Part shown: piece by piece, positions 34,342 to 43,081 of the stretch
Layout of the letters: every line of letters starts with the position of its first letter
Numbering within the stretch: the first letter of the stretch is position 1
Source of the DNA: Streptomyces tropicalis
GTDB lineage: Bacteria > Actinomycetota > Actinomycetes > Streptomycetales > Streptomycetaceae
Direction of reading: 5' to 3'
DNA: 64,000 nucleotides
NCBI RefSeq assembly: GCF_029269835.1
Contig: NZ_JARJBB010000003.1
Location: 62,001-126,000 of the forward strand
The notes under the pieces: model-generated
Told to the model about the DNA's origin: nothing
Database searches by the model: none
Seen by the model: only the letters and a program-made list of their open reading frames with translations
Position numbers and translations under genes: made by a program

Positions 34342-35508
34342 TTAGTTCGCGCACTCGACCCAGATCGGGAGTTCGACGAGACCGTTCATGACCCCGGTGT
34401 CGTGGAAACGCAGCTCCGACGGCTCCACGGTCAGGCCGAAACTCGTTGTTCCCGAGAGAAACGCGCGCAGGGCCTGCGCCGCGATCAGACGTGTGACTGG
34501 AATACCCAGGCATGAATGCTGCCCGCGACCAAACGTCAGATGCTCGAAATCCCGACCGCGAGTGGGGTCGAACCTGTGAGCATCGGGAAGCGCTGACGTA
34601 TCCCTGTTGCAGACGTCCACCCCGATGACGAGCAAGGTACCTGCGGGAACTGCGTACTCGCCTATCGCGGACGGCTCCTTCGTCATCCGGTAGATCCCCC
34701 GCGCAATCGGGCTCGCGTACCGCTGCACCTCATGGACGAGGCCAGGCAGCAGCGTCTCGTCATCGCGTACGAGACTCTGAGTCCTCGGATCCTGCGCCAG
34801 GCAGAGGATTCCATTCGTAATCAGTGCCGCCAACACCTCGACACCCGACAGCGCGAGCAGTCGAGTGTTCGCCGCAACCTGTCGATCGTCGAGAGAAGGC
34901 AGTTCCGCCATCAGGTCCGACACGAGGTCATCGGCGGGTTGAGTACGCCTGTCGCGCACCCAGTCGACGAGCGTGGCGTCAAGTTCGCGCACCGGGTATC
35001 CCTGGTAAACCGCGGTCCTCAGGGCCGAGACGAGGTTTTCGTCAAGTCCAAGCAATCGCGACATGACGCTGTCGGCGATGGGCGCGCCGATCGACGCGAC
35101 CGCGTCGAACCTCCCCAGGGTGAGAGCGCTCTCGACCGAGTGTTGGACATCCTGAATCAGCTGGTCCGAGACATCGCGCACGCGCGTATCGATGACCCTC
35201 CGAAGTGCGCGCCGTACGCGACGATGCTCTTCCCCATCGGTTTGGTTGACAGCGAAAACCATCTCGGACGTCGAATCCGGATGCGACTCGGCCGGCTCGT
35301 CGAAAACGCTCGCCATGAGCTCGCCCGCACTGCCGTAGGTTTCGACGTCGGACAGGATGCGGGTCGCTTCACGGTGATCGTTGACGAGCAGTCCCACTCC
35401 TGCCGACCCCATGCGCATCGGAACGACGGTGGCGGCTGGATCCGCCGACCCTCGCGACACGGTCCGCTCATCGAGTGTCCTGCGGAAGAAGATGTTGCCT
35501 TCAGACAC
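34342..35508 (-). CDS. Cytochrome P450 (cluster P450-1), atypical I-helix
   Basis: A 388-aa bacterial class I P450. The haem-binding loop FGRGQHSCLG holds Cys333, the ExxR motif is E260-R263 (HEVQR), and a PERF-like segment DAHRFDPTRGRD follows. The I-helix reads LALSGVEVLAALI at 218-230, so the usual acid-Thr pair (AGxET) is Glu-Val. Loss of that Thr is common in P450s that do coupling or unusual chemistry rather than hydroxylation. GTG 35508 lies inside the end of the DUF5825 gene (8-nt overlap), so it is the last gene of the leftward operon. A peptide substrate is inferred from context. Confidence 0.9.
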   Translation of the reverse strand: MSEGNIFFRRTLDERTVSRGSADPAATVVPMRMGSAGVGLLVNDHREATRILSDVETYGSAGELMASVFDEPAESHPDSTSEMVFAVNQTDGEEHRRVRRALRRVIDTRVRDVSDQLIQDVQHSVESALTLGRFDAVASIGAPIADSVMSRLLGLDENLVSALRTAVYQGYPVRELDATLVDWVRDRRTQPADDLVSDLMAELPSLDDRQVAANTRLLALSGVEVLAALITNGILCLAQDPRTQSLVRDDETLLPGLVHEVQRYASPIARGIYRMTKEPSAIGEYAVPAGTLLVIGVDVCNRDTSALPDAHRFDPTRGRDFEHLTFGRGQHSCLGIPVTRLIAAQALRAFLSGTTSFGLTVEPSELRFHDTGVMNGLVELPIWVECAN

Positions 35509-36073
35509 ACCAGACTCCTTGCCTTACGGCAACACCCACACAGTGGTCGCCGGAACGAAAGACGAGGTCGTGCAATTCGAGAGCGTGGAGACTGGCCGCC
35601 TCCGCGGAGGTGACCGTGCGCCCCCAACGGACTTCGTCGAGAACGGCTGCCGCCGGCTCCGAACGGGCGATATCGACGCGGCGACGCTCCCCGTAGCGTG
35701 TGTCCTCGAAGGCCAGGAACGTCGGACCGCGCCGAACGGCAAGGGATTCTCCCTGCTGCGCCGACCACGCAAAGGTTCCGTCCGACTGCCGTGGCGGGTC
35801 CAGGTGACGTAGGCACCCGACCTCGACGGCGCCACAGTCGCCGCTCCACGACACCCGCAAGCCAACGCCGCGCGCGTCGCGGAGCAGTGCGATCAAGGAG
35901 ACGAGTTCGCGATCACCCATCTCCGACATGGCGACGTGACCGACCAGTCGAACCCCGGCGTATCCCGACCGGGTCAGGACGACGAGATCCTCCCTGCTCT
36001 GCGTCGCGTGGAGATCCACCGGCGCGAAGAGTCTTCGTCGGTTCGACCGCCGCTCTGCTGCCTGCTTCGTCAC
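35501..36073 (-). CDS. DUF5825 family protein (copy 1)
   Basis: A 190-aa protein found beside RiPP-maturation radical SAM C-methyltransferases. It starts at a GTG that shares the GTGA of the radical SAM stop. The conserved core is SGYAGVRLVGHVAMSEMGDR, LVSLIALLRDARGVGLRVSW and a Cys/His-containing C-terminus (SGDHCVGVAVRQGVWCV). It may be a leader- or enzyme-binding partner; nothing is proved. A paralogue lies at 39866-40438 with the same length, same C-terminal VRQG(V/I)WCV and the same overlaps on both sides. Confidence 0.82.
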   Translation of the reverse strand: MTKQAAERRSNRRRLFAPVDLHATQSREDLVVLTRSGYAGVRLVGHVAMSEMGDRELVSLIALLRDARGVGLRVSWSGDCGAVEVGCLRHLDPPRQSDGTFAWSAQQGESLAVRRGPTFLAFEDTRYGERRRVDIARSEPAAAVLDEVRWGRTVTSAEAASLHALELHDLVFRSGDHCVGVAVRQGVWCV

Positions 36074-37998
36074 CAACGCAGTCCTGTCGCGAGCGCCACA
36101 TAGGTGGAATCCTCATGAAAGACGATTCCGAGCTCCGTCCAATTCCCGACGAGCTCTTCGAGGTGACCTTCCCGCACTGCAATCCCGAGCGAGCGCATCG
36201 TGGAGGCGAGTGCGGGAAGCGTTTTGCCCTTGGCCAGTGCGCGGTAGGCCTCGGTCTCGAGACCCGGTTGAAGCACCACCTCACGGGAGGGCCAGGCGGG
36301 CCGGTCGTCGACGACGACGAGCGAGTCGTCCGGCGCCGGCAGAGCGACCAGCCGAGAAGTCGATGCGTTGGCCCTCCAGTTCGCGACCGCTTCGCGCAAC
36401 GTCTCGCACGTCTCGGGTGATATGCCGGCGGGTTCGGACTCGAACACGTAGACGAAGTCGTCGAGGGTGTCCACTACCCCCTCGTAAGCGCTCACCAGGT
36501 TGCGCGAGGGACCGAGGGCCTGGAGGCCGAGTTCCGGATCGTCGAAGTAGGGGCTGAAGCGTTCCAGTTTGATCGGGTACACCCCGGCGGGCGGCGTCAG
36601 GTGATGGAGGGACGGGAGCGAGTCGATCAACGCCGTGTAGTCGCGGTCGGGCTCCCCGGGGAAACCCACGAGGATGTTCCACGAGGGATAGATCCTGCAG
36701 GTGGCACAGTCGCGTAGGAATCGCACGTTCTGCCACCCGGTCACCCCCTTGCGCATGATGCGCAGGATGGGTGTGCAGAGGCTCTCCACACCGGGTTGTA
36801 GTTGTGTGAAGCCGGCGCGCGCAAGGGACTCGAGTTGACTGAAATTGAGGTTCGACTTCACCTCGGCGAACAACCGGACGTCCCATTCGGCGGGCAGCGC
36901 CATATCCGTGGTCAGTCGAACGACATGGTCGGGCGCCAATATGTTGTCAGAAAACACCAGGTCAAGCACGTTGTGCCGACGGACAGCCCGGCTGGCCTCC
37001 GCTTGCACGCGCTCGGCAGGCTTTGCGCGATGGGCCATGGCCGACCCGTTCAGGCCGCAAAATGTGCAGTGGTGCTTCGCCCCCCACCAGCATCCGCGGC
37101 TGGCCTCCAGAGGAATCTTGACATCGATGAACTGAGCGACCGGGGACTTCCGCAAATCGCGGAAATAGTGATCGTAGACGGGCTCCGGCACCGCATTCAT
37201 GGAGACGGGTGTCGGTCCGATGGGGTTGCTTACCGAGGATCCATCGATGTCGGATCGCCAGCACAGGCCGGGCACGGCACGCACCAGTTCCTCGTCGTGC
37301 CTGTTCTCGTCGCCGCTGCGACGTCCTGCGATATGGGCGATGAGTGGCGCGATCGAGCGCTCCGCCTCGCCTCGGATCACGTAGTCGAACTCCGCGCGAG
37401 CGCGGTGGACTGCCGTTCCTTGAACGCCGTCGCAGTTCGCCCCGCCGAGGATCGTGACGATGCTCGGGTTCAACTCCTTGACGCGGTGCGCGAGCGCGAA
37501 CGAGGCGATGTTCTGATCGAACGTCGTCGTCAACCCGAGGACATCGACACCCGACGTCACGAGATCTCGGGCCAACTCGTCGATGAAGGCCGGCGCGGCG
37601 CGGAACATCGCACCATAGGCGTCGACGTGCTCACTGTCGCTCACGAGGTCATGGAAACTCGTGTGGCGTGGGTCGATACCGGGGCGGAAACAGCTGGAGA
37701 AGACCCATTCGCCGACCCCGAACACCTCGGCATCGACGATCAGTTCGTAGTGCTCACGTTCGAGGCCCGCCTCCCGGACCAGGAAGTCGAGCCACCGAAT
37801 ATTGGCATAGACGACGTCGAGCTTCTCCACTTCGCCGCGCTGCTCGAACAACGGAGCGATCGTACTCAGCGCCAGTGAGGGCATGTCGACCACGGCCCAG
37901 GGCATGCAGACCAACGCAACCGAAAGGGCATCCTCATGCACGACCGGCGGGATGAGATCCAGCGCCGGTCGGTTGTGCCCGATCTGCATCAATTCCAC
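36070..37998 (-). CDS. Cobalamin-dependent radical SAM RiPP-maturation enzyme (rSAM-1)
   Basis: A 642-aa enzyme of the RiPP maturation radical SAM protein 1 type (predicted C-methyltransferase). A Rossmann-like B12-binding domain spans about 140-225 (VDVLGLTTTFDQNIASFALA, VTILGGANCDG, YVIRGEAERSI). The radical SAM core carries the unusual C-x7-C-x2-C cluster motif EASRGCWWGAKHHCTFCGLN with Cys303, Cys311 and Cys314. A C-terminal domain of about 140 residues ends ALATGLRW. It starts 25 nt after the MFS gene stop and is coupled to DUF5825-1. It is expected to alter unactivated carbons of a precursor peptide, probably by methyl transfer. Confidence 0.88.
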   Translation of the reverse strand: MELMQIGHNRPALDLIPPVVHEDALSVALVCMPWAVVDMPSLALSTIAPLFEQRGEVEKLDVVYANIRWLDFLVREAGLEREHYELIVDAEVFGVGEWVFSSCFRPGIDPRHTSFHDLVSDSEHVDAYGAMFRAAPAFIDELARDLVTSGVDVLGLTTTFDQNIASFALAHRVKELNPSIVTILGGANCDGVQGTAVHRARAEFDYVIRGEAERSIAPLIAHIAGRRSGDENRHDEELVRAVPGLCWRSDIDGSSVSNPIGPTPVSMNAVPEPVYDHYFRDLRKSPVAQFIDVKIPLEASRGCWWGAKHHCTFCGLNGSAMAHRAKPAERVQAEASRAVRRHNVLDLVFSDNILAPDHVVRLTTDMALPAEWDVRLFAEVKSNLNFSQLESLARAGFTQLQPGVESLCTPILRIMRKGVTGWQNVRFLRDCATCRIYPSWNILVGFPGEPDRDYTALIDSLPSLHHLTPPAGVYPIKLERFSPYFDDPELGLQALGPSRNLVSAYEGVVDTLDDFVYVFESEPAGISPETCETLREAVANWRANASTSRLVALPAPDDSLVVVDDRPAWPSREVVLQPGLETEAYRALAKGKTLPALASTMRSLGIAVREGHLEELVGNWTELGIVFHEDSTYVALATGLRW

Positions 37999-38023
37999 TT
38001 CGGCTCCTCATCGTTGGTCTGTT

Positions 38024-39295
38024 TCAGGATGCCTTCTGGTCGGCGGCCTTCTCGATCCCGGTGGTCACCCGCGCCCCTCGGAGGAGCACCGGGAGCCACA
38101 GGAGACATGCCAGCAGGGGGACCGCGGCGTAGGTGGCCATGCCCACGCTGGAGCCCAACCCGTCCATGAGCGTGCCGACGACGAGATAGCCGATGCCGAT
38201 GAGCGTCGACTCCACGAATGCGATCATCGACAGCAGGCTCGCCCGGTGGCGCGACGGCACTGCCTCGTTGAACACGTTGTCCACGAGCACGGCGGTGATC
38301 TCGGGAATTCCGACCAGGACCAGGAACGCGGCGATGGTGACCCAGACGAGGCCGAGGCCGCTCAGGCCGAGCGCCAAGGCGAGCGTCAGGAGAGACACCG
38401 GGACGATGACCCGATACCCGATGCGCCGGTTCGCGCGGTCCGACAGCAAGGGTGTGAGCCCGCCGACGAAGAATCCCGCCGATATGACCACGCTGACCAA
38501 CGCGGTGCCCGCTCCCTGGTCGGAGAGGGTCTTCTGCGTGAAAATGATGTACGGCGTCAACGTCGCATGCATCAATCCGGACACCACGACAAGCGTCACG
38601 AGCGCCGGCGTGGCGACCCGAAGCACCGCCCGCCACGCTGTGGCGTCGCCGTGCTCGCCGCCGGCTCCGTCCTGTTCGTCCACCGCGTCCGCGCCACGGA
38701 TCTCGGGCACCCGTGACATCAGCACCACCACGGCCAGGACGAGGCACGACGCCGAACCGGCGTAGACGACTCCCCAGGAAAACCGCTGCAGTTGGCCGCC
38801 GAGGACGATGGCGATTCCCGAGGTGACCGTCCCGAGCATGGTGAACCGGGACTTGATCCTGACGTAGCCGGCCGTGGCACCACGACGCACGAGCAGGTCG
38901 TACAACAGGGCGGTGTCCGAACCGGACACACAAGCCATGCCCACGCCCTGGCCCATGAACAGCACCAGGAAGACCCAGTAGTTGGAGGACGTCACCTGAC
39001 CGAGCAGGCATCCGGCTATCAGCACCTGGCCGATCACGATGCTGGCACGCCTGCCGATTCGATCAGCGATGACTCCCGTCGGCAACTCCGCAAGTCCGCT
39101 GACCAGGTAGATCAGTGTCTGAAGGATGGCCACTTGCCCGGCGGAGAAGCCTCGCTGCTGAAGGAAGAGGACGAACACGCCACGCTGGAAAAGCGAGTTG
39201 GCGAGCACGGCGTACAGGTAGAACGGGCGGGTGACGCTTCGTGCTGCATCGTCGACTGCAGCCGTCCCGCCAAGTGCCTCCGTGGTGCCGGTCAT
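38024..39295 (-). CDS. MFS transporter of the RiPP-type cluster
   Basis: A 423-aa protein with 12 membrane helices and motif A GVIADRIGRRASIV at about 75-88. The central cytosolic loop (about 205-225) is acidic and Gly-rich (ADAVDEQDGAGGEHGDATAW). ATG 39295 has GGGGGAG 10 nt upstream. It sits between the decayed and intact rSAM blocks in the leftward operon and most likely exports the cluster product and gives self-protection. Confidence 0.88.
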   Translation of the reverse strand: MTGTTEALGGTAAVDDAARSVTRPFYLYAVLANSLFQRGVFVLFLQQRGFSAGQVAILQTLIYLVSGLAELPTGVIADRIGRRASIVIGQVLIAGCLLGQVTSSNYWVFLVLFMGQGVGMACVSGSDTALLYDLLVRRGATAGYVRIKSRFTMLGTVTSGIAIVLGGQLQRFSWGVVYAGSASCLVLAVVVLMSRVPEIRGADAVDEQDGAGGEHGDATAWRAVLRVATPALVTLVVVSGLMHATLTPYIIFTQKTLSDQGAGTALVSVVISAGFFVGGLTPLLSDRANRRIGYRVIVPVSLLTLALALGLSGLGLVWVTIAAFLVLVGIPEITAVLVDNVFNEAVPSRHRASLLSMIAFVESTLIGIGYLVVGTLMDGLGSSVGMATYAAVPLLACLLWLPVLLRGARVTTGIEKAADQKAS

Positions 39296-39865
39296 GCTGC
39301 GGGCTCCCCCTGCTGACTCCGGTGATCATTGGTGTTGGGCCTCCGCCGCCGACCGCGACCTCCGGTCCGTACTCCACGCAGGACGCTGCTTCGCGCAGGA
39401 CATCGGGCCGACTCTCCGGGAACCGCTGCCGGCGCCGAGGCAATCCTCGGTGGAGGTGCCACGTGCCGGAACCGGTGGCGTGCATATCCTGGAGACGGTT
39501 GCGCACATCTTGGAGCCGGCGTGGGCATGAGGTCGGTGAAATCCCGGATCGCGTCACCTGGTTCCCGGGAGGACGGCCGTGGGCGGCGACCGCGTCCTGT
39601 GACGATACCGGACCCTGATCGGCTCGCACGCGAGTTCTCCGACCGCCTGGAATCAGGATTTTCCGCCGTCCTGGCGCGAACGAAGTGCTCGGAGCGTGTC
39701 CGAGGTCTGGCTTCGTCCGCCCGAAGGCCGGGCCGAGCGAGACCTGGTGGGCGCGAGCGCAGGGCGGAGGGCCTCGTTCGTACGGGCCGTACGGGCGCGG
39801 TCTTCCGACGTGGCGGGGGCGCGTGCCCGGCCCCGTTCGACAGGAGGCAGATCTCGAACACGCCC
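39296..39865. other. 570-bp gap between MFS and DUF5825-2, probably decayed coding DNA
   Basis: On the minus strand the bases after the DUF5825-2 stop keep the start GTGTCTGAGGGC (VSEG), exactly as at the start of P450-1 (VSEGN), and then diverge. This suggests the relic of another P450 start. No frame keeps a domain signal afterwards. No ribosome-binding-site-led small ORF with a proper stop stands out here. Confidence 0.45.
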
Positions 39866-40438
39866 TCAGACACACCAGATCCCCTGGCGTACGGGGAGGC
39901 CCACACAGTAGTCGCCGGAAGAGAAGGCCAGGCCGTCCCGTGCGAGGCTGCGCATGCCGGCCCGCTCCGTGGTCGTGATCTCGCGTTCCCAGTCGGCGGC
40001 CTCGAGGACCTGCGCCTCGGGTGTGGAGCGGTCGATGAGGATGCGTCGGCGGGGACCCAGACGCGTGTCGTCGACGGAGATGACCGTCGGGCCGCGCCGT
40101 GCGAGGAGCTGCGCATCAGCGCGTGGCGACCATACGAAAGTGCCGTCAGGCCGACGCGGCGGATCGAGGTGCTGGAGGCATCGGACGTCGAGGTCGCCGC
40201 ATTCGCCACTCCACAGGACCCGCAGGCCGACGCCGCGCGCGTCGCGCAGCAGTGCGACCAGGGAGACGAGATCGCGATCGGACATGGACGGCATGACGTG
40301 ATGTCCGGACAACCGCACTCCGGCGTAACCCGTTCGTGCCAGGGAGACGAGATCGGCCCGATTGCCGATGGAACGGGATTCCGTCGTCGCGAACAGATGC
40401 CGACGGCTCGTCCGCGGGCGTGCTGCCGGCGGGGTCAC
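39866..40438 (-). CDS. DUF5825 family protein (copy 2)
   Basis: A 190-aa paralogue of DUF5825-1. Shared blocks are RTGYAGVRLSGHHVMPSMSD, LVSLVALLRDARGVGLRVLW, CLQHLDPPRRPDGTFVWSP and SGDYCVGLPVRQGIWCV. It starts at GTG 40438, in a GTGA overlap with the remnant of a radical SAM gene, mirroring the intact pair. The frame looks intact, so it may still function although its partner enzyme is deleted; rSAM-1 could be its partner in trans. Confidence 0.8.
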   Translation of the reverse strand: MTPPAARPRTSRRHLFATTESRSIGNRADLVSLARTGYAGVRLSGHHVMPSMSDRDLVSLVALLRDARGVGLRVLWSGECGDLDVRCLQHLDPPRRPDGTFVWSPRADAQLLARRGPTVISVDDTRLGPRRRILIDRSTPEAQVLEAADWEREITTTERAGMRSLARDGLAFSSGDYCVGLPVRQGIWCV

Positions 40439-40632
40439 CGACGCAGTCCCGTCGCCAGTCCCAGGTTCTCCGCCATCCGCACGCCAACCGCCTCGGACAA
40501 GGTCTCGTACCTGCCCGCCGATATGACGGCGGGCTCGGAGCCGGATACGTGGACGAGGCCATCGCCCTCCTCCCTCGCCGCCGGACTCGGCTCCGGCTCC
40601 GGCCGGATGTGCCCGATCTGCAACAGCTCCAC
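40435..40632 (-). pseudogene. Internally deleted radical SAM gene (only N- and C-termini remain)
   Basis: A 65-codon frame from GTG 40632 (GGAGG upstream) to TGA 40435. It begins VELLQIGHIRP, matching rSAM-1 MELMQIGHNRP at 8 of 11 positions, and ends LATGLRR, matching rSAM-1 LATGLRW. The roughly 570 residues between, including the B12 domain and the whole Fe-S core, are missing. Its position (directly before DUF5825-2, with a GTGA overlap) is the position of rSAM-1 before DUF5825-1. It cannot be an enzyme. An alternative reading, a small precursor-like peptide, is less likely given matches at both ends. Confidence 0.7.
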
Positions 40633-40665
40633 TCCGCCTCCTGTCCCCGGCTCCACCTCGTCCAC

Positions 40666-41904
40666 TTACCAGCTCACGGGCATTTCCTTGACGCCGTACC
40701 CGAGCCCGTCGTCCATGAACGGGAGGTCGCCGAGGTCGGCGGCCAGGGCCAGTGTCGGAATACGCCGGAACAAGGCGGCGAACACGACCTGGAGCTCCAG
40801 GCGGGCCAGCGGTTGGCCGGTGCACTTGTGCACACCGAACCCGAAGGCCAGCTGCCGGCTGGCATCGCGGCGCAGGTCCAGCTCCCCGGCATCGGGGAAC
40901 ACGCTTTCGTCGCGGTTGCCGATCTCCTCCGGGAGGATCAGACCCTCGCCGGCGCGGATGACCTGCCCGGCGATCTCGATGTCCTCCACGGCCACGCGGC
41001 GACGGCCGGGCTGGACGGTGGTCAGGTACCGCAGCAGCTCGTCGACGGCCGCGGCGACCTGGGGGCCGTCGGAGTCCTTCAGCACAGTGATCTGGTCGGG
41101 ATGTTGCAGCAGGGCCAGCGTGCCCAGCGCAATCATGCTGGCCGTGGTCTCGTGCCCCGAGATCAGCAGGAACAGGACCAGCATCACCAGCTGGTGCCGG
41201 TTCAGCTGGCCGGTGGCCAGCCGTTCGGTGGCCAGCTGGGACAGCAGGTCTTCCTCGGGGGCAGCGAGTTTGCGGCCGATCAGCTTGGCCAGGTAGTGGT
41301 AGAGCTCGCGCTCGGACTTGTTCACGAGGTCGTCCGGGACGTCGCTGCCGGTCATCGTCCTGATGGCGTGCTGGAAGAAGTCGTGGTCCTCGTAAGGGAC
41401 GCCGAGCACGTGGCAGATGGTGATGGACGGAATCGGCAGGGCGAACTCCGCCACGAAATCTGCCGGATTCGGGCCGGCCAGCAGAGCATCGATGTGGTCG
41501 TCGACGACTTGCTGGACCGTGGGCCGCAGTCGCTCGACCATGCGGGGGGTGAACGGCCGGGCGATCATCCGGCGCAGCCGGAGGTGCTCGGGACCTTCCA
41601 TGGCGGTCAGGAACTGGCCTTCTTCATGGTGGTCCTGCAGAAACTGACTGTGAAACGGGTAGCCCGGCTGCATCCAGTCCGCGCTGACCCGGCGGTCCGA
41701 CAGCAGCGCGCACTGCTCCGCATGCCTCGTCACCAGCCACGGAGTGCTGCCGTCCCAAAGCCGAACTCGGACCAGCGCCGCGCGTTCCTGCAGCTCGGCG
41801 AGCCCAGGTGCCGGATCCAGCGGACAACCAGACGCCCGGGGAATCGGAAACAACGGGACCGCCGTGGATTCCAGATCAGGAACGTTGGCCTGCGAAGACG
41901 TCAC
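40666..41904 (-). CDS. Cytochrome P450 (cluster P450-2), canonical
   Basis: A 412-aa P450 with complete signatures: I-helix LISGHETTASM (residues 248-258, acid-Thr pair present), ExxR E289-R292 (ELLRY), and haem loop FGFGVHKCTGQPLARLE with Cys361. It resembles CYP105/CYP107-like hydroxylases rather than P450-1. GTG 41904 overlaps the stop of a short upstream ORF in a GTGA. The decayed rSAM frame starts 33 nt after its stop, so it leads the leftward operon. Redox partners are not encoded in the window. Confidence 0.93.
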   Translation of the reverse strand: MTSSQANVPDLESTAVPLFPIPRASGCPLDPAPGLAELQERAALVRVRLWDGSTPWLVTRHAEQCALLSDRRVSADWMQPGYPFHSQFLQDHHEEGQFLTAMEGPEHLRLRRMIARPFTPRMVERLRPTVQQVVDDHIDALLAGPNPADFVAEFALPIPSITICHVLGVPYEDHDFFQHAIRTMTGSDVPDDLVNKSERELYHYLAKLIGRKLAAPEEDLLSQLATERLATGQLNRHQLVMLVLFLLISGHETTASMIALGTLALLQHPDQITVLKDSDGPQVAAAVDELLRYLTTVQPGRRRVAVEDIEIAGQVIRAGEGLILPEEIGNRDESVFPDAGELDLRRDASRQLAFGFGVHKCTGQPLARLELQVVFAALFRRIPTLALAADLGDLPFMDDGLGYGVKEMPVSW

Positions 41905-42047
41905 AATCCTAGCTCCGTCCCGAATGTCACATAACGGAAGGCATATTGAAAGTGGGGGCCGATGAAACCCACACCCTCCAGGCTGATGCAGGAACCATGG
42001 GCCGAGTGTTCGTCGAGAGGCGATCCCTCAGTCTCAAGAAAACTCAT
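41901..42047 (-). CDS. 48-codon ORF coupled to P450-2: peptide candidate or second rSAM remnant
   Basis: ATG 42047 (or ATG 42179 for 92 aa) reads MSFLETEGSPLDEHSAHGSC and ends with an aromatic-rich stretch (GPHFQYAFRYVTFGTELGL). Its TGA forms a GTGA with the P450-2 start. One reading is a RiPP precursor whose aromatic C-terminus is cross-linked by the P450. The other is a relic of an rSAM C-terminus: its last 11 codons resemble the rSAM-1 end (YVTFGTELGL vs YVALATGLRW), and upstream FRAFGRLLLPAV resembles YRALAKGKTLPAL. No ribosome binding site is visible, and a hairpin (CGGCAGG-CTCCT-CCTGCCG, about 42054-42072) lies just before the ATG. Confidence 0.35.
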   Translation of the reverse strand: MSFLETEGSPLDEHSAHGSCISLEGVGFIGPHFQYAFRYVTFGTELGL

Positions 42048-42910
42048 GACCGCCGGCAGGAGGAGCCTGCCGAATGCCCTGAATGACTGGGCTCGCTGAA
42101 TGGAGTGATCGCCGAATCGGCTTCCGCGACCTGCGGATTCCGGTGTCTTGATCTTTTGCGCCACGCAGCGGAAAACCATCCGTGTTCAGCCCTTGTCCGC
42201 TGAAGGCGAGCAGCATCAAACAGCGACCTCTCCGCTTGGCACTGTTCCGGACCGGCAGCACCCTACCCAGACTCGATCAAGCCCTACAAGGGGCGGGAGC
42301 AGCCCGGCATCCGTCGGTCGGCCGACATCGGGGCACGTACGCGATGCGGGAGTTGTTGCGCCCGAGCCTCTGGTGGGACCGCACGGGCCGTCAGCAGCTC
42401 CTGCCCCACGAACCGCCCCCAACCGGAGCGGTGAATGACTGCTCCCTCTCTGATGCGGGGGAGCTCTGACCAGTACGTTCATGGCCTCATGCGCTGATGG
42501 CCACGGGAGAAGTGGAACCGGTTGGCCATCGGTGGTCCTCTCGATTCCTCCGGATCGGGCGGAGCCGGTGTCATCGTGTCCGCCTCTCAGGGAGAGGCCC
42601 CCGCCGGCAGGGCCCACCCGGTACGCGATCACTTTCGGATCACCGGCCCGCTCCGGGACCCGCCCCGCGGCGTGGGGAGTTCGCCTCTCGGAAGTGCCCT
42701 CGTGATCTTGCGTGCCGGAAGACTGAGGAACGCCCATCGTCGCAGGCCGCAGGGCACTTCCTCATCCCGGCACGATCACTGCCGCACATCGGCCGATGGA
42801 TCCGGGACCAGATGTGACACCGGGAAACGTGTGCACTCCCCATTGACGAGTCGCCAAAGTCTGTATGAGATAAGAATGTTGGAGCCAGTCAAGGCGAAGA
42901 GGGGTCAAAA
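42048..42910. other. Central control region of the cluster
   Basis: About 860 bp of lower-GC DNA between the leftward and rightward arms. Open frames here (for example plus 42182-42469 and minus 42216-42737) lack codon bias, ribosome binding sites and domains. A plausible rightward promoter is TTGACG at 42843-42848 followed by an AT-rich stretch (GTATGAGATAAGAAT, 42863-42877) about 40-50 nt before the peptide gene. Confidence 0.55.
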
Positions 42911-43072
42911 ATGGCGCACGCAGTGCAGGAACGTTCCGTGACCGTGACGGACGAGGCGGAGCCGGACATGGTGCTCTTCTCCGACGAGGAAGGTCTTGAC
43001 CTCGCCGATGACGTCGAGTTGATCACCCTGTCATCGGCTACTTTGGGTGCCATCGTTGCGCGGCGCTGCTGA
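42911..43072 (+). CDS. Putative RiPP precursor peptide, 53 aa
   Basis: ATG 42911, preceded by GAGGGG 6 nt upstream, encodes a 53-residue peptide ending 9 nt before rSAM-2. Residues 14-36 form an acidic leader-like segment (DEAEPDMVLFSDEEGLDLAD). The C-terminal 13 residues, SSATLGAIVARRC, are short-chain/hydroxylated and end in Arg-Arg-Cys, a likely core. It is first gene of an operon with a B12 radical SAM enzyme and an E1-like enzyme bearing a leader-binding-type domain, exactly where RiPP precursors lie. It is too short for standard gene callers. A precursor role is inferred from position and composition. Confidence 0.75.
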   Translation: MAHAVQERSVTVTDEAEPDMVLFSDEEGLDLADDVELITLSSATLGAIVARRC

Positions 43073-43081
43073 TCGCATCTG

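Noticed and set aside
39296..39487. Minus-strand peptide-like stretch ending GGGGPTPMITGVSRGSPQHD just before the MFS gene, considered as a second RiPP precursor
   Set aside because: The frame has no stop before it runs far into the MFS gene, no ribosome binding site, and the two other frames there are equally open.
39292..39523. Minus-strand frame beginning MPTPAPRCAQ whose TGA overlaps the MFS ATG
   Set aside because: Codon use is poor (CCA, AGA, TGT, GCA) with no ribosome binding site; the overlap is probably chance.
42182..42469. 95-codon plus-strand ORF in the central control region
   Set aside because: No ribosome binding site, weak codon bias, no recognisable domain, and antisense to similarly open frames.
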